Origin: Microbacterium testaceum
GTDB taxonomy: Bacteria > Actinomycetota > Actinomycetes > Actinomycetales > Microbacteriaceae
Assembly (NCBI RefSeq): GCF_020781835.1
Contig: NZ_JAJGNJ010000008.1
Span: 124,001 to 188,000 of the forward strand
Length of the DNA stretch: 64,000 nt
Direction: 5' to 3'
The position numbers were made by a program, and so were the translations under genes. Position 1 is the stretch's first letter. Each line of letters starts with the position of its first letter. The notes under the pieces are model-generated. The model worked only from the letters and a program-made list of their open reading frames with translations, was not told the origin of the DNA and did no database searches. Shown in pieces: positions 1-9,420 of the stretch.

Positions 1-2459
1 GCTACTTCCTGGTGGTCGCGGACTTCATCAACTGGGCCAAGGACCACGGCATCCGGGTCGGCCCCGGGCGCGGCTCCGGTGCGGGCTCGATGGTGGCTTA
101 CGCGATGAAGATCACCGACCTCGACCCCCTGCAGCACGGTCTGATCTTCGAGCGCTTCCTCAACCCCGACCGCGTCTCGATGCCCGACTTCGACGTCGAC
201 TTCGACGATCGTCGTCGCGGCGAGGTCATCCAGTACGTCACGGAGAAGTACGGCGATGAGCGCGTGGCGCAGATCGTCACGTACGGCACGATCAAGGCGA
301 AGCAGGCCCTGAAGGACGCCGGCCGCGTCCTGGGTTTCCCCTTCAGCATGGGCGAGAAGCTCACCAAGGCCATGCCCCCCGCGGTCATGGGCAAGGACAT
401 GCCGCTGGACGGCATGTTCAACCCCGAGCACCCGCGGTACAAGGAGGCGAGCGAATTCCGCACGCTGATCGAGACCGACCCCGAGGCCAAGACGGTGTTC
501 GACACCGCGCTCGGGCTCGAGAACCTCAAGCGCCAGTGGGGCGTGCACGCCGCCGGCGTCATCATGTCCAGCGAACCGCTGATCGACATCATCCCGATCA
601 TGCGGCGCGAGCAGGACGGCCAGATCGTCACGCAGTTCGACTACCCCGCCTGCGAGTCCCTCGGCTTGATCAAGATGGACTTCCTCGGGCTGCGCAACCT
701 CACGATCATCAACGACGCCCTCGACAACATCGAGGCCAACCGCGGCCACCCGCTGGTCCTGGAAGACCTCGCGCTCGACGACGCGGCCTCGTACGAGCTG
801 CTGTCCCGCGGAGACACCCTGGGCGTCTTCCAGCTCGACGGCGGACCGATGCGTTCGCTGCTGCGCCTCATGCGCCCCGACAACTTCGAGGACATCTCGG
901 CGGTGCTCGCCCTCTACCGCCCCGGGCCGATGGGCGTGAACTCGCACATCAACTACGCCCTGCGCAAGAACAAGCAGCAGGAGATCGAGCCGATCCATCC
1001 CGAGCTCGAGGAGCCGCTGGCCGACATCCTCGACACCACGTACGGCCTGATCGTCTACCAGGAGCAGGTCATGGCCGTTGCCCAGCGCGTGGCCGGCTAC
1101 ACGCTCGGCCAGGCCGACCTGCTGCGTCGCGCCATGGGCAAGAAGAAGAAGTCCGAGCTCGACAAGCAGAAGGAGATCTTCTTCGGCGGTATGACAGAGC
1201 GCGGATTCTCCGACGAGGCCCAGCAGACGCTGTGGAAGGTCCTGGAGTCCTTCGCCGACTACGCGTTCAACAAGGCGCACACCGCCGCGTACGGGCTCGT
1301 CTCCTACTGGACGGCCTACCTGAAGGCCCACTATCCCGCCGAGTACATGGCGGCGCTGCTCACGAGCGTCGGCGACTCGAAAGACAAGATGGCGGTGTAC
1401 CTCAACGAGTGCCGCCGGATGGGCATCCGGGTGCTGCCGCCCGACGTGAACGAGTCGATCCGGTTCTTCGCGGCCGTCGGCGAGGACATCCGCTTCGGTC
1501 TCGGGGCGGTCCGCAACGTCGGCACCAACGTCGTCGACGGGATCGTGGCCGCCCGTCAGGATGCCAAATACACCTCGTTCCACGACTTCCTCTCCAAGGT
1601 TCCGCTGCACGTCGCGAACAAGCGCACGGTCGAATCCCTGATCAAGGCCGGGGCCTTCGACTCCCTGGGCTCGACGCGGCGCGCCCTCGTGGAGATCCAT
1701 GAGGACGCGTGCGAGGGCGCCGTCCTCGACAAGCGTCGCGAGGCCAACGGCGAGGTGGGGTTCGACTTCGACTCGCTGTGGGACGAGCCCCAGCAGGTGG
1801 CGAAGGTGCCCGAACGCCCCGAGTGGACGAAGAAGGACAAGCTCGCGTTCGAACGCGAGATGCTGGGCCTCTACGTCTCCGACCACCCGCTGGCGGGGCT
1901 CGAAGTGCCACTGGCCAAGCACGCGTCCACGTCGATCCACGACCTGCTCGCCTCCGACGACGTGCAGGACGGCGACCAGGTGACGGTGGCAGGGCTCCTC
2001 ACCAGCGTGCAGCACCGGGTCGCCAAGCAGAGCGGAAACCCGTACGGCATGGTCACCGTCGAGGATTTCAACGGCGAGGTGACCGTGATGTTCATGGGCA
2101 AGACATACGCCGAGTTCGCGCCGGTGCTGCAGGCCGACTCCATCCTCGTCGTGCGCGGTCGCGTGTCGCGGCGAGACGACGGCCTCAACCTGCACGCCCA
2201 GTCCGCGTTCGCCCCCGACCTCGAGGGATTCGACGCGCTCAGCGGTCTGACGCTCGTCGTTCCGGAGCAGCGGGCGAACGAGACACTCGTAGGCGAGCTC
2301 GCCCAGATGCTCCGGCGTCATGCGGGCGACACGGAGGTGACTCTCAAGTTGCACAAAGGAGGGACCGCCAAGGTCTTCGAGGTGCCTATGCCTGTGCGGG
2401 TGACCGCTGATCTGTTCGGAGAGCTCAAGGGACTCCTCGGCCCCAACTGCCTGGGCTGA
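1..2459 (+). CDS. dnaE: DNA polymerase III subunit alpha (3' part, 5' truncated by window)
   Basis: Catalytic subunit of the replicative DNA polymerase. The frame is open from base 3, so the gene begins upstream and only about 818 codons are here; the N-terminal PHP domain is missing from the window. Visible are the palm motif PDFDVDFDD (nt 183-209) with two catalytic aspartates, the third in IKMDFLGL (Asp codon at 678), the fingers/HhH part around FADYAFNKAHTAAYG, and a C-terminal OB-fold near VTVEDFNGEVTVMFMG. The family and length fit actinobacterial DnaE1, the essential replicase, rather than the mutagenic DnaE2 (inference from motif spacing). It ends with TGA at 2457-2459, and the next gene starts 97 bp on. 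Confidence 0.97.
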   Translation, partial: YFLVVADFINWAKDHGIRVGPGRGSGAGSMVAYAMKITDLDPLQHGLIFERFLNPDRVSMPDFDVDFDDRRRGEVIQYVTEKYGDERVAQIVTYGTIKAKQALKDAGRVLGFPFSMGEKLTKAMPPAVMGKDMPLDGMFNPEHPRYKEASEFRTLIETDPEAKTVFDTALGLENLKRQWGVHAAGVIMSSEPLIDIIPIMRREQDGQIVTQFDYPACESLGLIKMDFLGLRNLTIINDALDNIEANRGHPLVLEDLALDDAASYELLSRGDTLGVFQLDGGPMRSLLRLMRPDNFEDISAVLALYRPGPMGVNSHINYALRKNKQQEIEPIHPELEEPLADILDTTYGLIVYQEQVMAVAQRVAGYTLGQADLLRRAMGKKKKSELDKQKEIFFGGMTERGFSDEAQQTLWKVLESFADYAFNKAHTAAYGLVSYWTAYLKAHYPAEYMAALLTSVGDSKDKMAVYLNECRRMGIRVLPPDVNESIRFFAAVGEDIRFGLGAVRNVGTNVVDGIVAARQDAKYTSFHDFLSKVPLHVANKRTVESLIKAGAFDSLGSTRRALVEIHEDACEGAVLDKRREANGEVGFDFDSLWDEPQQVAKVPERPEWTKKDKLAFEREMLGLYVSDHPLAGLEVPLAKHASTSIHDLLASDDVQDGDQVTVAGLLTSVQHRVAKQSGNPYGMVTVEDFNGEVTVMFMGKTYAEFAPVLQADSILVVRGRVSRRDDGLNLHAQSAFAPDLEGFDALSGLTLVVPEQRANETLVGELAQMLRRHAGDTEVTLKLHKGGTAKVFEVPMPVRVTADLFGELKGLLGPNCLG

Positions 2460-2556
2460 GCTCAGGGACGCGTTGTCAACCCGGGGCGCACCCCGAGGCG
2501 ACGCGGCAGTCTCACAGTGATGACGGGCGCCGCGGCGCCCGAACGAAAGGACCATC

Positions 2557-3828
2557 GTGACCGATCGCTACGACGACCCGACCACGCGAAGCGCTGACCC
2601 GGCGGCGGGCGACGACTCCGCCCGGCGGACGGACGCGCCCGCGTCCGCGGACGACCGGGATGTCGCCACGGACCAGCACGGTGCGCGCTCGACCGCGGAC
2701 AGCGGCGAACTCGACCGCGACGCAGACGACGCCGTCGCCTCGGGACAGCACATCGATGCCCGGTCCCACGTCAATGCGCGTCGATCGACGCACACCGAAC
2801 TGCCCGAACTGCGCGACCGCGCCGCGGAGGACGCGTCGCCCCGCGACGTCGACGCCCCGCAGTACGGCGTCGGACCGTTCTCGGTTCGCGAGGTCGCGTT
2901 GCTCGGCATCTGGGCGGTGACCTTCCTGGTGTCCTTCTTCCCACTGAACAACCTGCCCGCCAACGTGCGCGTGCTCGGGGGCGGCACCAACGTCTGGCTC
3001 TCGGGGCTCTGGTGGATCCCGACCGTCGCCTTGCCCACCGTCGCTGTCGGTCTGCTCGCACTCCGCCGCCTGTCCCCGCAGGGTATCCGCCGGGTCGGAT
3101 CGCTCGGCATCGACCAGTTCGCGTCGGTGGCGTTCTCCGTGTCCGCTCTGGTGTGGGTCTCGTGGGTGTGGGACACCGTGTCGGTGGCGGCAGAGACCGG
3201 GATCTGGACGCGGACGTGGGTCGTCTGGGTCGGAGCGTTGCTGGCGCTCGCGGACGTCGTCCTGACGGTGTTCGCGCCGATCATCCCGCCCTTCGAGCAG
3301 GACTTCCAGGGTCGGCCCGAGGCCCCCGCCCACCGCAATGCGCGGCCGGTGCGCGCCGTCGTCCCGCGTCCGGCACGTCCCCGTCCGGTGCGGACCGCGC
3401 CGGCTGCGGCGGCGGCGGCCCACGAGCACGAGAACGACCACGCTGCGACCGCGGAGCACGGCTCGGTCCCCGGCAGCTACACCGGTTCCACCGATCTGCC
3501 TCACTCCGCACACGCGGAGCCGGTCACCTCGGTCCTCCCGGCCCACGGCGACACGCACGACACCGACGTGATCGCCGCCGGCGGCGGCACGGCATTCGCG
3601 GACTCCACGGCGGAGCACGAGGCACCGCGTCACCCGCACCCCCAGGCCTTCTGGGCGCTCGCGCCCACCGAGCGCGATGTCGTCGATGACTACGGCACAC
3701 CGATCTTCCGGATCGGACCGACCGCGTGGGCGCTCGTGATCGAGGACCGCGGCGAGACCTTCGTCATCCGACACGACGACGGCCGCATCGGCTACCTGCA
3801 CGACATCGACGGAGTGACGCGCGGCTGA
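2557..3828 (+). CDS. Membrane protein with long acidic N-terminal region
   Basis: I do not recognise a named family. The 423-residue product has a charged, Asp/Ala-rich, probably disordered N-terminus (about residues 1-105). Four hydrophobic segments follow: one starting near VREVALLGIWAVTFLVSFF, then WLSGLWWIPTVALPTVAVGL, VAFSVSALVWVSWVW and WVVWVGALLALADVVLTVF. After them come an Ala/Pro/His-rich linker and a folded-looking C-terminal segment of about 65 residues. GTG was chosen as start because GAAAGGA lies 6 nt upstream. It sits alone between dnaE and hisD and is closed by a strong hairpin at 3838-3869. The function is unknown. Confidence 0.85.
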   Translation: MTDRYDDPTTRSADPAAGDDSARRTDAPASADDRDVATDQHGARSTADSGELDRDADDAVASGQHIDARSHVNARRSTHTELPELRDRAAEDASPRDVDAPQYGVGPFSVREVALLGIWAVTFLVSFFPLNNLPANVRVLGGGTNVWLSGLWWIPTVALPTVAVGLLALRRLSPQGIRRVGSLGIDQFASVAFSVSALVWVSWVWDTVSVAAETGIWTRTWVVWVGALLALADVVLTVFAPIIPPFEQDFQGRPEAPAHRNARPVRAVVPRPARPRPVRTAPAAAAAAHEHENDHAATAEHGSVPGSYTGSTDLPHSAHAEPVTSVLPAHGDTHDTDVIAAGGGTAFADSTAEHEAPRHPHPQAFWALAPTERDVVDDYGTPIFRIGPTAWALVIEDRGETFVIRHDDGRIGYLHDIDGVTRG

Positions 3829-3837
3829 ACGCCGCCC

Positions 3838-3869
3838 GTGAGCCGCCCGCCCCGCGGTGGGCGGCTCAC
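3838..3869 (+). terminator. Hairpin terminator after the 423-residue membrane protein
   Basis: A perfect 11-bp stem (GTGAGCCGCCC at 3838-3848 with GGGCGGCTCAC at 3859-3869) begins 10 nt after the stop codon. There is no T-tract. It separates the upstream gene from the hisD promoter. Confidence 0.7.
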
Positions 3870-3891
3870 CGCCGACCGGTAGCCTGGAGGA

Positions 3892-5193
3892 ATGCTCCGC
3901 ACCATCGATCTGCGCGGCCGCGTGCTCTCGCCGGCCGAATTCCTCGCTGTCGTGCCCCGGGCCGATGCGGCCCGCGACGAGGCGCTGGCCACCGCCGCAC
4001 GCATCGTCGACGACGTCGCCCGGCGGGGCGAAGAGGCGCTGCGCGAGCAGGCGGCGACGTTCGACCGCGTGAGCGATCACGCCATCGCGGTCCCCGCCGC
4101 CCACCTCGACGAGGCTCTCGCCGACCTCGATCCCGGCATCCGCGCCGCGCTGGACGAGGCCATTCGACGCGTACGGATCGCTTCGGCCGCTCAGGTGCCC
4201 GCACCGGCGGTGACCGAGCTCGGTCCCGGTGCGCGAGTCACGCAGCGGTGGCAGCCGGTCCGCAGGGTCGGTCTGTACGTGCCGGGCGGCAAGGCCGTCT
4301 ACCCCTCGAGCGTCGTGATGAACGTCGTCCCGGCGCAGGTCGCGGGGGTACGCGAGGTCGCGCTGGCCTCGCCTCCGCAGGCCGACTTCGGTGGACGTGT
4401 GCACCCCGTCATCCTCGCCGCCGCGAGGCTGCTGGGGGTGACCGAGGTGTACGCGATGGGCGGGGCCGGGGCCATCGGCGCCTTCGCGTCCGGTGTCCCC
4501 TCGCTCGGCCTCCACCCGGTCGACGTCGTCACCGGGCCGGGCAACAACTTCGTCGCGTCCGCCAAACGCGCGGTCGCCGGTCGCGTCGGCACCGACTCGG
4601 AAGCCGGGGCGACCGAGATCCTCGTCGTCGCCGACGCCACCGCCGACGCGGCGCTGGTCGCGGCCGACCTCGTCAGTCAGGCCGAGCACGACGAGCAGGC
4701 CTCAGCCGTCCTCGTCACCGATGCCCCCGATCTGGCCGACGCCGTCCGAGAAGCGCTCGAGCCGCGCGTCGCCGCGACGCGGCACTCGGAGCGCGTGCGT
4801 GCCGCGTTCGCCGGGCCGCAGTCCGCGATCGTGCTGGTCGACGACATCGGGCAGGCCACGGCGTTCAGCAACGCCTATGCGCCCGAGCACCTCGAGCTCC
4901 ACCTCGCCGATCCCCGGCCGGAGGACTACGTCAACGCCGGAGCGGTGTTCGTCGGTCCGTACACGCCGGTCAGTCTCGGCGACTACCTCGCCGGCAGCAA
5001 CCACGTCCTGCCCACCGGCGGGCAGGCGCGGTACTCCGCCGGACTGTCGGCCGCGACGTTCCTGCGCCCGCAGCAGGTCGTCGAGTACGACCGCGACGCT
5101 CTCGCCGCGGTGCACGCGTCCATCGTCACGCTCGCCGAGGCCGAGGCCCTGCCTGCCCACGGTGAGGCCGTCACGGCGCGCTTCGCCGACTGA
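3892..5193 (+). CDS. hisD: Histidinol dehydrogenase
   Basis: Zinc enzyme that oxidises L-histidinol to L-histidine in two NAD+-dependent steps, the last step of histidine synthesis. The 433 residues match the usual length. Diagnostic stretches are GLYVPGGKAVYPSSVVMNV, GGAGAIGAFA, TGPGNNFVASAKR, EAGATEI, SQAEHDEQA, YAPEHLEL and GDYLAGSNHVLPTGG, covering NAD-, substrate- and zinc-binding residues. The ATG is preceded by TAGCCT (3880-3885), a -10 that would start the message at the ATG; GGAGG also overlaps this gap, so an ordinary initiation site is possible. nrdR follows after 12 bp, probably in one transcript. Confidence 0.97.
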   Translation: MLRTIDLRGRVLSPAEFLAVVPRADAARDEALATAARIVDDVARRGEEALREQAATFDRVSDHAIAVPAAHLDEALADLDPGIRAALDEAIRRVRIASAAQVPAPAVTELGPGARVTQRWQPVRRVGLYVPGGKAVYPSSVVMNVVPAQVAGVREVALASPPQADFGGRVHPVILAAARLLGVTEVYAMGGAGAIGAFASGVPSLGLHPVDVVTGPGNNFVASAKRAVAGRVGTDSEAGATEILVVADATADAALVAADLVSQAEHDEQASAVLVTDAPDLADAVREALEPRVAATRHSERVRAAFAGPQSAIVLVDDIGQATAFSNAYAPEHLELHLADPRPEDYVNAGAVFVGPYTPVSLGDYLAGSNHVLPTGGQARYSAGLSAATFLRPQQVVEYDRDALAAVHASIVTLAEAEALPAHGEAVTARFAD

Positions 5194-5205
5194 TCGGGGT
5201 CTTCC

Positions 5206-5697
5206 ATGCATTGTCCGTTCTGCCGCAACCCCGACTCGCGCGTCATCGACTCCCGCACGAGCGATGACGGGCTCAGCATCCGGCGCCGCCGTCAGTGCCC
5301 GAAGTGCGGCGGACGGTTCTCGACCGTGGAGACGGCGAGCCTGAACGTCATCAAGCGTTCCGGTGTCGTCGAACCGTTCAGCCGCGAGAAGGTCATGTCG
5401 GGCGTGCGGAAGGCCTGTCAAGGGCGCCCGGTGACGGATGCCGATCTGGCGATGCTCGCGCAGCAGGTCGAGGAGACGATCCGGCAGACGGGCTCGTCGC
5501 AGATCGAGGCCAACGAGATCGGCCTGTCGATCCTGGGGCCGTTGCGCGAGCTCGACGAGGTGGCGTACCTGAGATTCGCGAGCGTCTACCAGGCCTTCGA
5601 GTCGCTCGATGACTTCGACGCGGCGATCGCGCAACTGCGCGCCGACCACGCCGCGCGGGAGGCGGCCGCGCCCGTCGGGATCGACGACGTCCAGTAG
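5206..5697 (+). CDS. nrdR: Transcriptional repressor NrdR
   Basis: ATP/dATP-sensing repressor of ribonucleotide reductase genes. The 163 residues hold an N-terminal zinc ribbon (CPFC near residue 3 and [10 protein letters not shown] near 33) and an ATP-cone domain (about residues 48-138, beginning [16 protein letters not shown]). It lies 12 bp after hisD and 10 bp before pyrD. No ribonucleotide reductase genes are in the window, so its targets lie elsewhere. Confidence 0.97.
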   Translation: MHCPFCRNPDSRVIDSRTSDDGLSIRRRRQCPKCGGRFSTVETASLNVIKRSGVVEPFSREKVMSGVRKACQGRPVTDADLAMLAQQVEETIRQTGSSQIEANEIGLSILGPLRELDEVAYLRFASVYQAFESLDDFDAAIAQLRADHAAREAAAPVGIDDVQ

Positions 5698-5707
5698 CCT
5701 GGCCGAG

Positions 5708-6733
5708 ATGTATCCCCTTCTCTTCCGCTCGGTCCTGAGTCGCCTCGATCCCGAGTTCGCTCATCATCTGGGCGCCCTCGTCATCCGTGTCGCGGGCGTG
5801 GGTCCGGTGGCATCCGTGGTCCGGGCGGCGACCGCGCCGGCCCCGTCGTCGAGGGTGCAGGCGCTCGGCCTGACCTTCGACTCACCGTTCGGCGTCGCCG
5901 CGGGATTCGACAAGAACGTCACGATGGTGCGGGGCCTCGGGGCCCTCGGCTTCGGGCATGTCGAGGTGGGGACGGTCACGGCGCTGCCGCAGCCGGGCAA
6001 TCCGAAGCCGCGGCTGTTCCGCCTGGTGGCCGACCGTGCGGTGATCAATCGGATGGGGTTCAACAACAACGGTGCCGAGGTCGCCGCGCGCCGGCTCCGT
6101 GCGCTGCGCCGCTCCCGCCGTCGTCCTGTCGTGGGAGTCAACATCGGCAAGAGCCGGGCGGTGGCCGTCGAGGACGCGACGACCGATTATGTCCGCAGTG
6201 CGCGGCTGCTGGCCCCCCTGGCCGACTATCTCGTCGTGAACGTATCGTCGCCGAACACGCCGGGTCTCCGAGGCCTACAAGCCGTGGAGACTCTGCGTCC
6301 GCTCCTCACCGCCGTGCGCGAGGCCGCGGGGACGACACCGCTGCTGGTGAAGATCGCGCCCGATCTCGCCGACGACGAGGTGGGGGACATCGCCCGACTC
6401 GCCGTCGACGTCGGACTCGCGGGCATCATCGCCACCAACACCACGATCGCACGCGAGGGATTGCGCACGTCGACCGCAACCGTCGAGGCCGCGGGTGCCG
6501 GCGGTCTCTCTGGTGCGCCGCTGAAGCGGCGTGCGCTCCAGGTGCTCGACCTCGTGCGTGCCGCCGTCCCTGCGGACTTCGCCGTCATCTCGGCCGGGGG
6601 AGTGGAGACCGCCGACGACGTGCGCGAGCGGCTCGCGCACGGCGCCACGCTCGTGCAGGGCTACACCGCCTTCCTGTACCGCGGGCCGCTGTGGGCGCGG
6701 CAGATCAATCGCTGTCTCGCTGCGCGTTCCTGA
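5708..6733 (+). CDS. pyrD: Quinone-dependent dihydroorotate dehydrogenase (class 2)
   Basis: Oxidises dihydroorotate to orotate in pyrimidine synthesis, passing electrons to the membrane quinone pool. The 341 residues include the class 2 N-terminal helix region ([20 protein letters not shown]), the FMN-barrel stretches [10 protein letters not shown] and [11 protein letters not shown], the catalytic serine region [15 protein letters not shown], and the FMN phosphate-binding [10 protein letters not shown] and YTAFLYRGP. The ATG start is supported by homology and by TAGCCT at 5695-5700, which overlaps the nrdR stop and ends 7 nt before the ATG, so pyrD may also have its own leaderless promoter. 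The 3' end faces a DUF3043 gene across a hairpin. Confidence 0.96.
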   Translation: MYPLLFRSVLSRLDPEFAHHLGALVIRVAGVGPVASVVRAATAPAPSSRVQALGLTFDSPFGVAAGFDKNVTMVRGLGALGFGHVEVGTVTALPQPGNPKPRLFRLVADRAVINRMGFNNNGAEVAARRLRALRRSRRRPVVGVNIGKSRAVAVEDATTDYVRSARLLAPLADYLVVNVSSPNTPGLRGLQAVETLRPLLTAVREAAGTTPLLVKIAPDLADDEVGDIARLAVDVGLAGIIATNTTIAREGLRTSTATVEAAGAGGLSGAPLKRRALQVLDLVRAAVPADFAVISAGGVETADDVRERLAHGATLVQGYTAFLYRGPLWARQINRCLAARS

Positions 6734-6753
6734 TACGGTCTCCGCCGACAAAG

Positions 6754-6789
6754 CGACGGCGGCGCGTCCCGAAGGACACGCCGCCGTCG
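6754..6789. terminator. Shared hairpin between pyrD and the DUF3043 gene
   Basis: A 16-bp stem with one mismatch (CGACGGCGGCGCGTCC, CGAA loop, GGACACGCCGCCGTCG) lies between two convergent genes, 20 nt after the pyrD stop and 14 nt after the stop of the minus-strand gene. It can fold from either strand. Confidence 0.75.
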
Positions 6790-6802
6790 GAGCGGGAGCG
6801 GA

Positions 6803-7375
6803 TCACGCGGGGTGTTGACCGCGCTTGACCTGTGGCTTGGGCAGGCGCATGAACCGCATCTGCACGGTACGCATCGCGGCGTACCAGCCGAGGCCCTTCT
6901 CGACCTTGCCGTCGCCGAACTTCGCCTTCGCGGCGCGCTTGACGCGGATCGAGGTGATGATCATGTCGCCGATGACGAAGAGGATGAAGATCCACAGCGC
7001 CACGAACGACCAGTACTGGAAGAAGCCGTTCGGTACGAGGGTCATGACGATCACGAGGATCATGAAAGGCATGACGCCCTCACCGAGATGCCATCCCGCG
7101 TCGACGAAGTCGCGCGCGAACCGGCGCTGCGGACCTTTGTCTCGTACCGGGAGATAGCGCTCATCTCCGGCGGCCATGCCGACGCGCGCCTTCTCGCGCT
7201 GCGCCGCGAGCTCGGCGCGCGCGCGGGCCTTGGCCTCCTTCGTGTCGGGCACGAGGGGTCGCTTGCGCGCTGCCTCCTGCTCGGCCCGGGACGGCGTCGC
7301 CCGGCCCTTGCCCGCAGCGGTGACATCCGGCGCGACGGGGGTGTCGTTGGGGACGGGGGCAGGGGACTTGGCCAC
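6803..7375 (-). CDS. DUF3043 membrane protein
   Basis: Actinobacterial membrane protein of unknown function. The 190 residues have a charged Ala/Lys/Arg/Glu N-terminal half (about 1-85, including SRAEQEAARKRPLVPD and EAKARARAELAAQREKARVG), two hydrophobic segments (PFMILVIVMTLVPNGFF and VALWIFILFVIGDMII) and a basic C-terminus. GTG at 7375 was chosen; no ATG fits and CGAGG lies a few bases upstream. It is divergent from the M20 peptidase gene with only 46 bp between start codons. The family name rests on overall resemblance. Confidence 0.85.
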   Translation of the reverse strand: MAKSPAPVPNDTPVAPDVTAAGKGRATPSRAEQEAARKRPLVPDTKEAKARARAELAAQREKARVGMAAGDERYLPVRDKGPQRRFARDFVDAGWHLGEGVMPFMILVIVMTLVPNGFFQYWSFVALWIFILFVIGDMIITSIRVKRAAKAKFGDGKVEKGLGWYAAMRTVQMRFMRLPKPQVKRGQHPA

Positions 7376-7421
7376 GGGTAACCTCGAGAGCTCGCTGGAT
7401 CGGAGACTTAAGATTACCCGC

Positions 7422-8816
7422 ATGACCCCTGACCTGTCTCGGCAGGATGCCGTGCGCGCCACCGCGTCCGACGGCATCCCCGCAGCCCTCGCCGACCTCG
7501 GTGCGCTCGTGCGCATCCCCTCCATCGCCTGGCCCGCGTTCGACCAGTCCGGAGTGGCGCGCAGCGCCGACGCCGTCGCGGATCTGCTGCGCGGCACGGG
7601 CGTCTTCGAGCGCGTCGAGGTGGCGCGTGCCGCGATCCCCGGTACCGACGAGTGGGGACAGCCCGCGGTGCTGGCGTCCCGCCCCGCCCGCAACGGGCGA
7701 CCGACCGTGCTGCTGTATGCGCACCACGACGTGCAGCCGCCCGGCGACGAGGCGCTGTGGGACTCCCCGCCGTTCGAACCCACGGTTCGTGACGGCCGCC
7801 TGTACGGGCGTGGGGCCGCCGACGACAAGGCCGGCATCATGGTGCACGTCGGAGCGATCCGCGCCCTCGCGGACGCCCTCGGCGACGACCTCGACCTGGG
7901 CATCGCGGTGTTCATCGAGGGCGAGGAGGAGTACGGCTCGCGTTCGTTCGCGCAGTTTCTCGTCGACCACGCCGATGTGCTGCGCTCCGACGTGATCGTC
8001 GTGGCCGATTCGGGCAACTGGGACGAGAAGACCCCCGGGCTGACCGTCTCGTTGCGCGGCAACGCGCGCTTCACCTTGACCGTCCGCACTCTCGCCCACG
8101 CCTCGCACTCGGGGATGATGGGCGGCGCGGTCCCGGATGCCATGCTCGCGACGGTGAAGCTCCTGGCGACGCTGTGGGACGACGAGGGAGCCGTCGCGGT
8201 CGAGGGGCTCGCGATGCGCGACGCCGAGACCCCGCCCTACGACGAGGAGACCCTCCGCGCCGAGTCGGGCCTGCTCGAGGGCGTGTCGCCGATCGGGCGC
8301 GACAGCATCCTCAGCCGGCTGTGGAACAAGCCGTCGGTGACCATCACCGGCTGGGATGCCACGCCGGTCGAGTCGGCATCCAACACCCTGGCCCCGCAGA
8401 CCCGCGTCGTCATCAGCGCGCGCGTCGCGCCCGGGCAGTCGGCCGAGGAGGCGTTCGCAGCGATCGAGGCGCACCTGCGCGCGCACGCTCCCTTCGGTGC
8501 GCACCTCGAGTTCAGCGACATCGACTGCGGCGACGCCTTCCTCGTGGACACCGGGGGATGGGCGGTCGAGGACGCGCGCGCGGCCTTCGCCGACGGCTAC
8601 GGCGTGGATGCGGTCGACGTCGGCGTGGGCGGGTCGATCCCGTTCATCGCCGATCTGGTGCGCGAGTTCCCCGGCGCGCAGATCCTGGTCACCGGCGTGG
8701 AGGATCCGCACGCTCGCGCTCACAGCCCGAACGAGTCGCTGCACCTGGAGACCTTCCGCAACGCGCTCGTCTCGGAGGCGCTGCTCCTGGAACGTCTGAA
8801 CCGCCGCACCATCTGA
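7422..8816 (+). CDS. M20/M25/M40 family metallopeptidase (dipeptidase)
   Basis: Cytosolic di-zinc peptidase that probably hydrolyses dipeptides. The 464 residues fit the family. Metal and catalytic motifs are YAHHDVQPPGD, GRGAADDKAGIM, the glutamate pair in FIEGEEEYGS, VVADSGNWD and the C-terminal EDPHARAHSPNESLHL. The dimerisation/lid domain lies between about residues 205 and 330. The ATG start is supported by TAAGAT (7409-7414) ending 7 nt upstream, a leaderless arrangement; no Shine-Dalgarno is visible. Substrate specificity cannot be read from sequence. Confidence 0.94.
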   Translation: MTPDLSRQDAVRATASDGIPAALADLGALVRIPSIAWPAFDQSGVARSADAVADLLRGTGVFERVEVARAAIPGTDEWGQPAVLASRPARNGRPTVLLYAHHDVQPPGDEALWDSPPFEPTVRDGRLYGRGAADDKAGIMVHVGAIRALADALGDDLDLGIAVFIEGEEEYGSRSFAQFLVDHADVLRSDVIVVADSGNWDEKTPGLTVSLRGNARFTLTVRTLAHASHSGMMGGAVPDAMLATVKLLATLWDDEGAVAVEGLAMRDAETPPYDEETLRAESGLLEGVSPIGRDSILSRLWNKPSVTITGWDATPVESASNTLAPQTRVVISARVAPGQSAEEAFAAIEAHLRAHAPFGAHLEFSDIDCGDAFLVDTGGWAVEDARAAFADGYGVDAVDVGVGGSIPFIADLVREFPGAQILVTGVEDPHARAHSPNESLHLETFRNALVSEALLLERLNRRTI

Positions 8817-8887
8817 TCGAGGCCACGGGGGCGAGGCGGGCGTAGAATCGTCTCGTCCCCGCGACCAACGACCCGAAGGGCCACGCC

Positions 8888-9253
8888 ATGACCGACACGA
8901 CACTGTCGCCCGACGCCGTCACCCGCGAGCACGGAGTCGCCCTGACCGACGCCGCCGCCGAGAAGGTGAAGAGCCTGCTGTCCCAGGAGGGCCGCGACGA
9001 CCTGCGTCTGCGCGTCGCCGTGCAGCCGGGCGGATGCTCGGGCCTGATCTACCAGCTCTACTTCGATGAGCGTTACCTCGACGGCGACAAGGTCGCCGAC
9101 TTCGATGGTGTGGAGGTCATCGTCGACGACATGAGCGTGCCGTACCTCGACGGTGCGAGCATCGATTTCAAGGACACGATCTCGGAGCAGGGCTTCACGA
9201 TCGACAACCCCAACGCGCAGGGCTCCTGCGCCTGCGGCGACAGCTTCCACTGA
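8888..9253 (+). CDS. erpA: A-type iron-sulfur cluster carrier (HesB/IscA/ErpA family)
   Basis: Delivers Fe-S clusters to apo-proteins. The 121 residues carry the three conserved cysteines, in PGGCSGLIYQLYFDE and in the C-terminal GSCACGDSFH. ErpA is the usual name for the actinobacterial member; IscA-type cannot be excluded by sequence alone. A TAGAAT -10 (8843-8848) predicts a leader of about 33 nt, with GAAGGG about 7 nt before the ATG. It lies just upstream of the cytochrome oxidase genes and is separated from them by an intrinsic terminator. Confidence 0.93.
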   Translation: MTDTTLSPDAVTREHGVALTDAAAEKVKSLLSQEGRDDLRLRVAVQPGGCSGLIYQLYFDERYLDGDKVADFDGVEVIVDDMSVPYLDGASIDFKDTISEQGFTIDNPNAQGSCACGDSFH

Positions 9254-9287
9254 CGCCGCCACGACGCTTCGGCGCCGAATCCGACGA

Positions 9288-9329
9288 CCCCCGGCACACG
9301 CGGATCACACCGCGGAAACCGGGGGTTTT
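9288..9329 (+). terminator. Intrinsic terminator after erpA
   Basis: An outer stem CCCCCGG/CCGGGGG encloses an inner CGCGG/CCGCG hairpin, followed directly by TTTT at 9326-9329. This is one of the few classical T-tailed terminators in the window. Confidence 0.8.
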
Positions 9330-9371
9330 CGATGCTTCGGTGCTGGACGAATGGCCAGAGAACCGTAAGAG

Positions 9372-9396
9372 GTTGCTCTAGACTGTCGAGAGCAAC
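9372..9396 (+). promoter_or_regulatory. Inverted repeat over the putative ctaC promoter
   Basis: GTTGCTCT (9372-9379) and AGAGCAAC (9389-9396) form perfect 8-bp arms around a 9-bp spacer. A TAGACT -10-like hexamer (9379-9384) starts at the last base of the left arm, so a bound protein would compete with RNA polymerase. It lies 24 bp before the ctaC start. It could be an operator or an RNA hairpin in the leader; the regulator is unknown. Confidence 0.5.
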
Positions 9397-9420
9397 ATCC
9401 ACGACCCGGAAAGGTGCACT

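Noticed and set aside
2527..2542. GGGCGC/GCGCCC hairpin between dnaE and the next gene
   Set aside because: Short, GC-only and close to the Shine-Dalgarno; could arise by chance in this composition.
2512..4689. Long minus-strand open frame opposite the 423-residue membrane protein and hisD
   Set aside because: Arg/Gly/Asp-rich translation typical of the antisense strand in high-GC DNA; hisD and the membrane protein explain the region.
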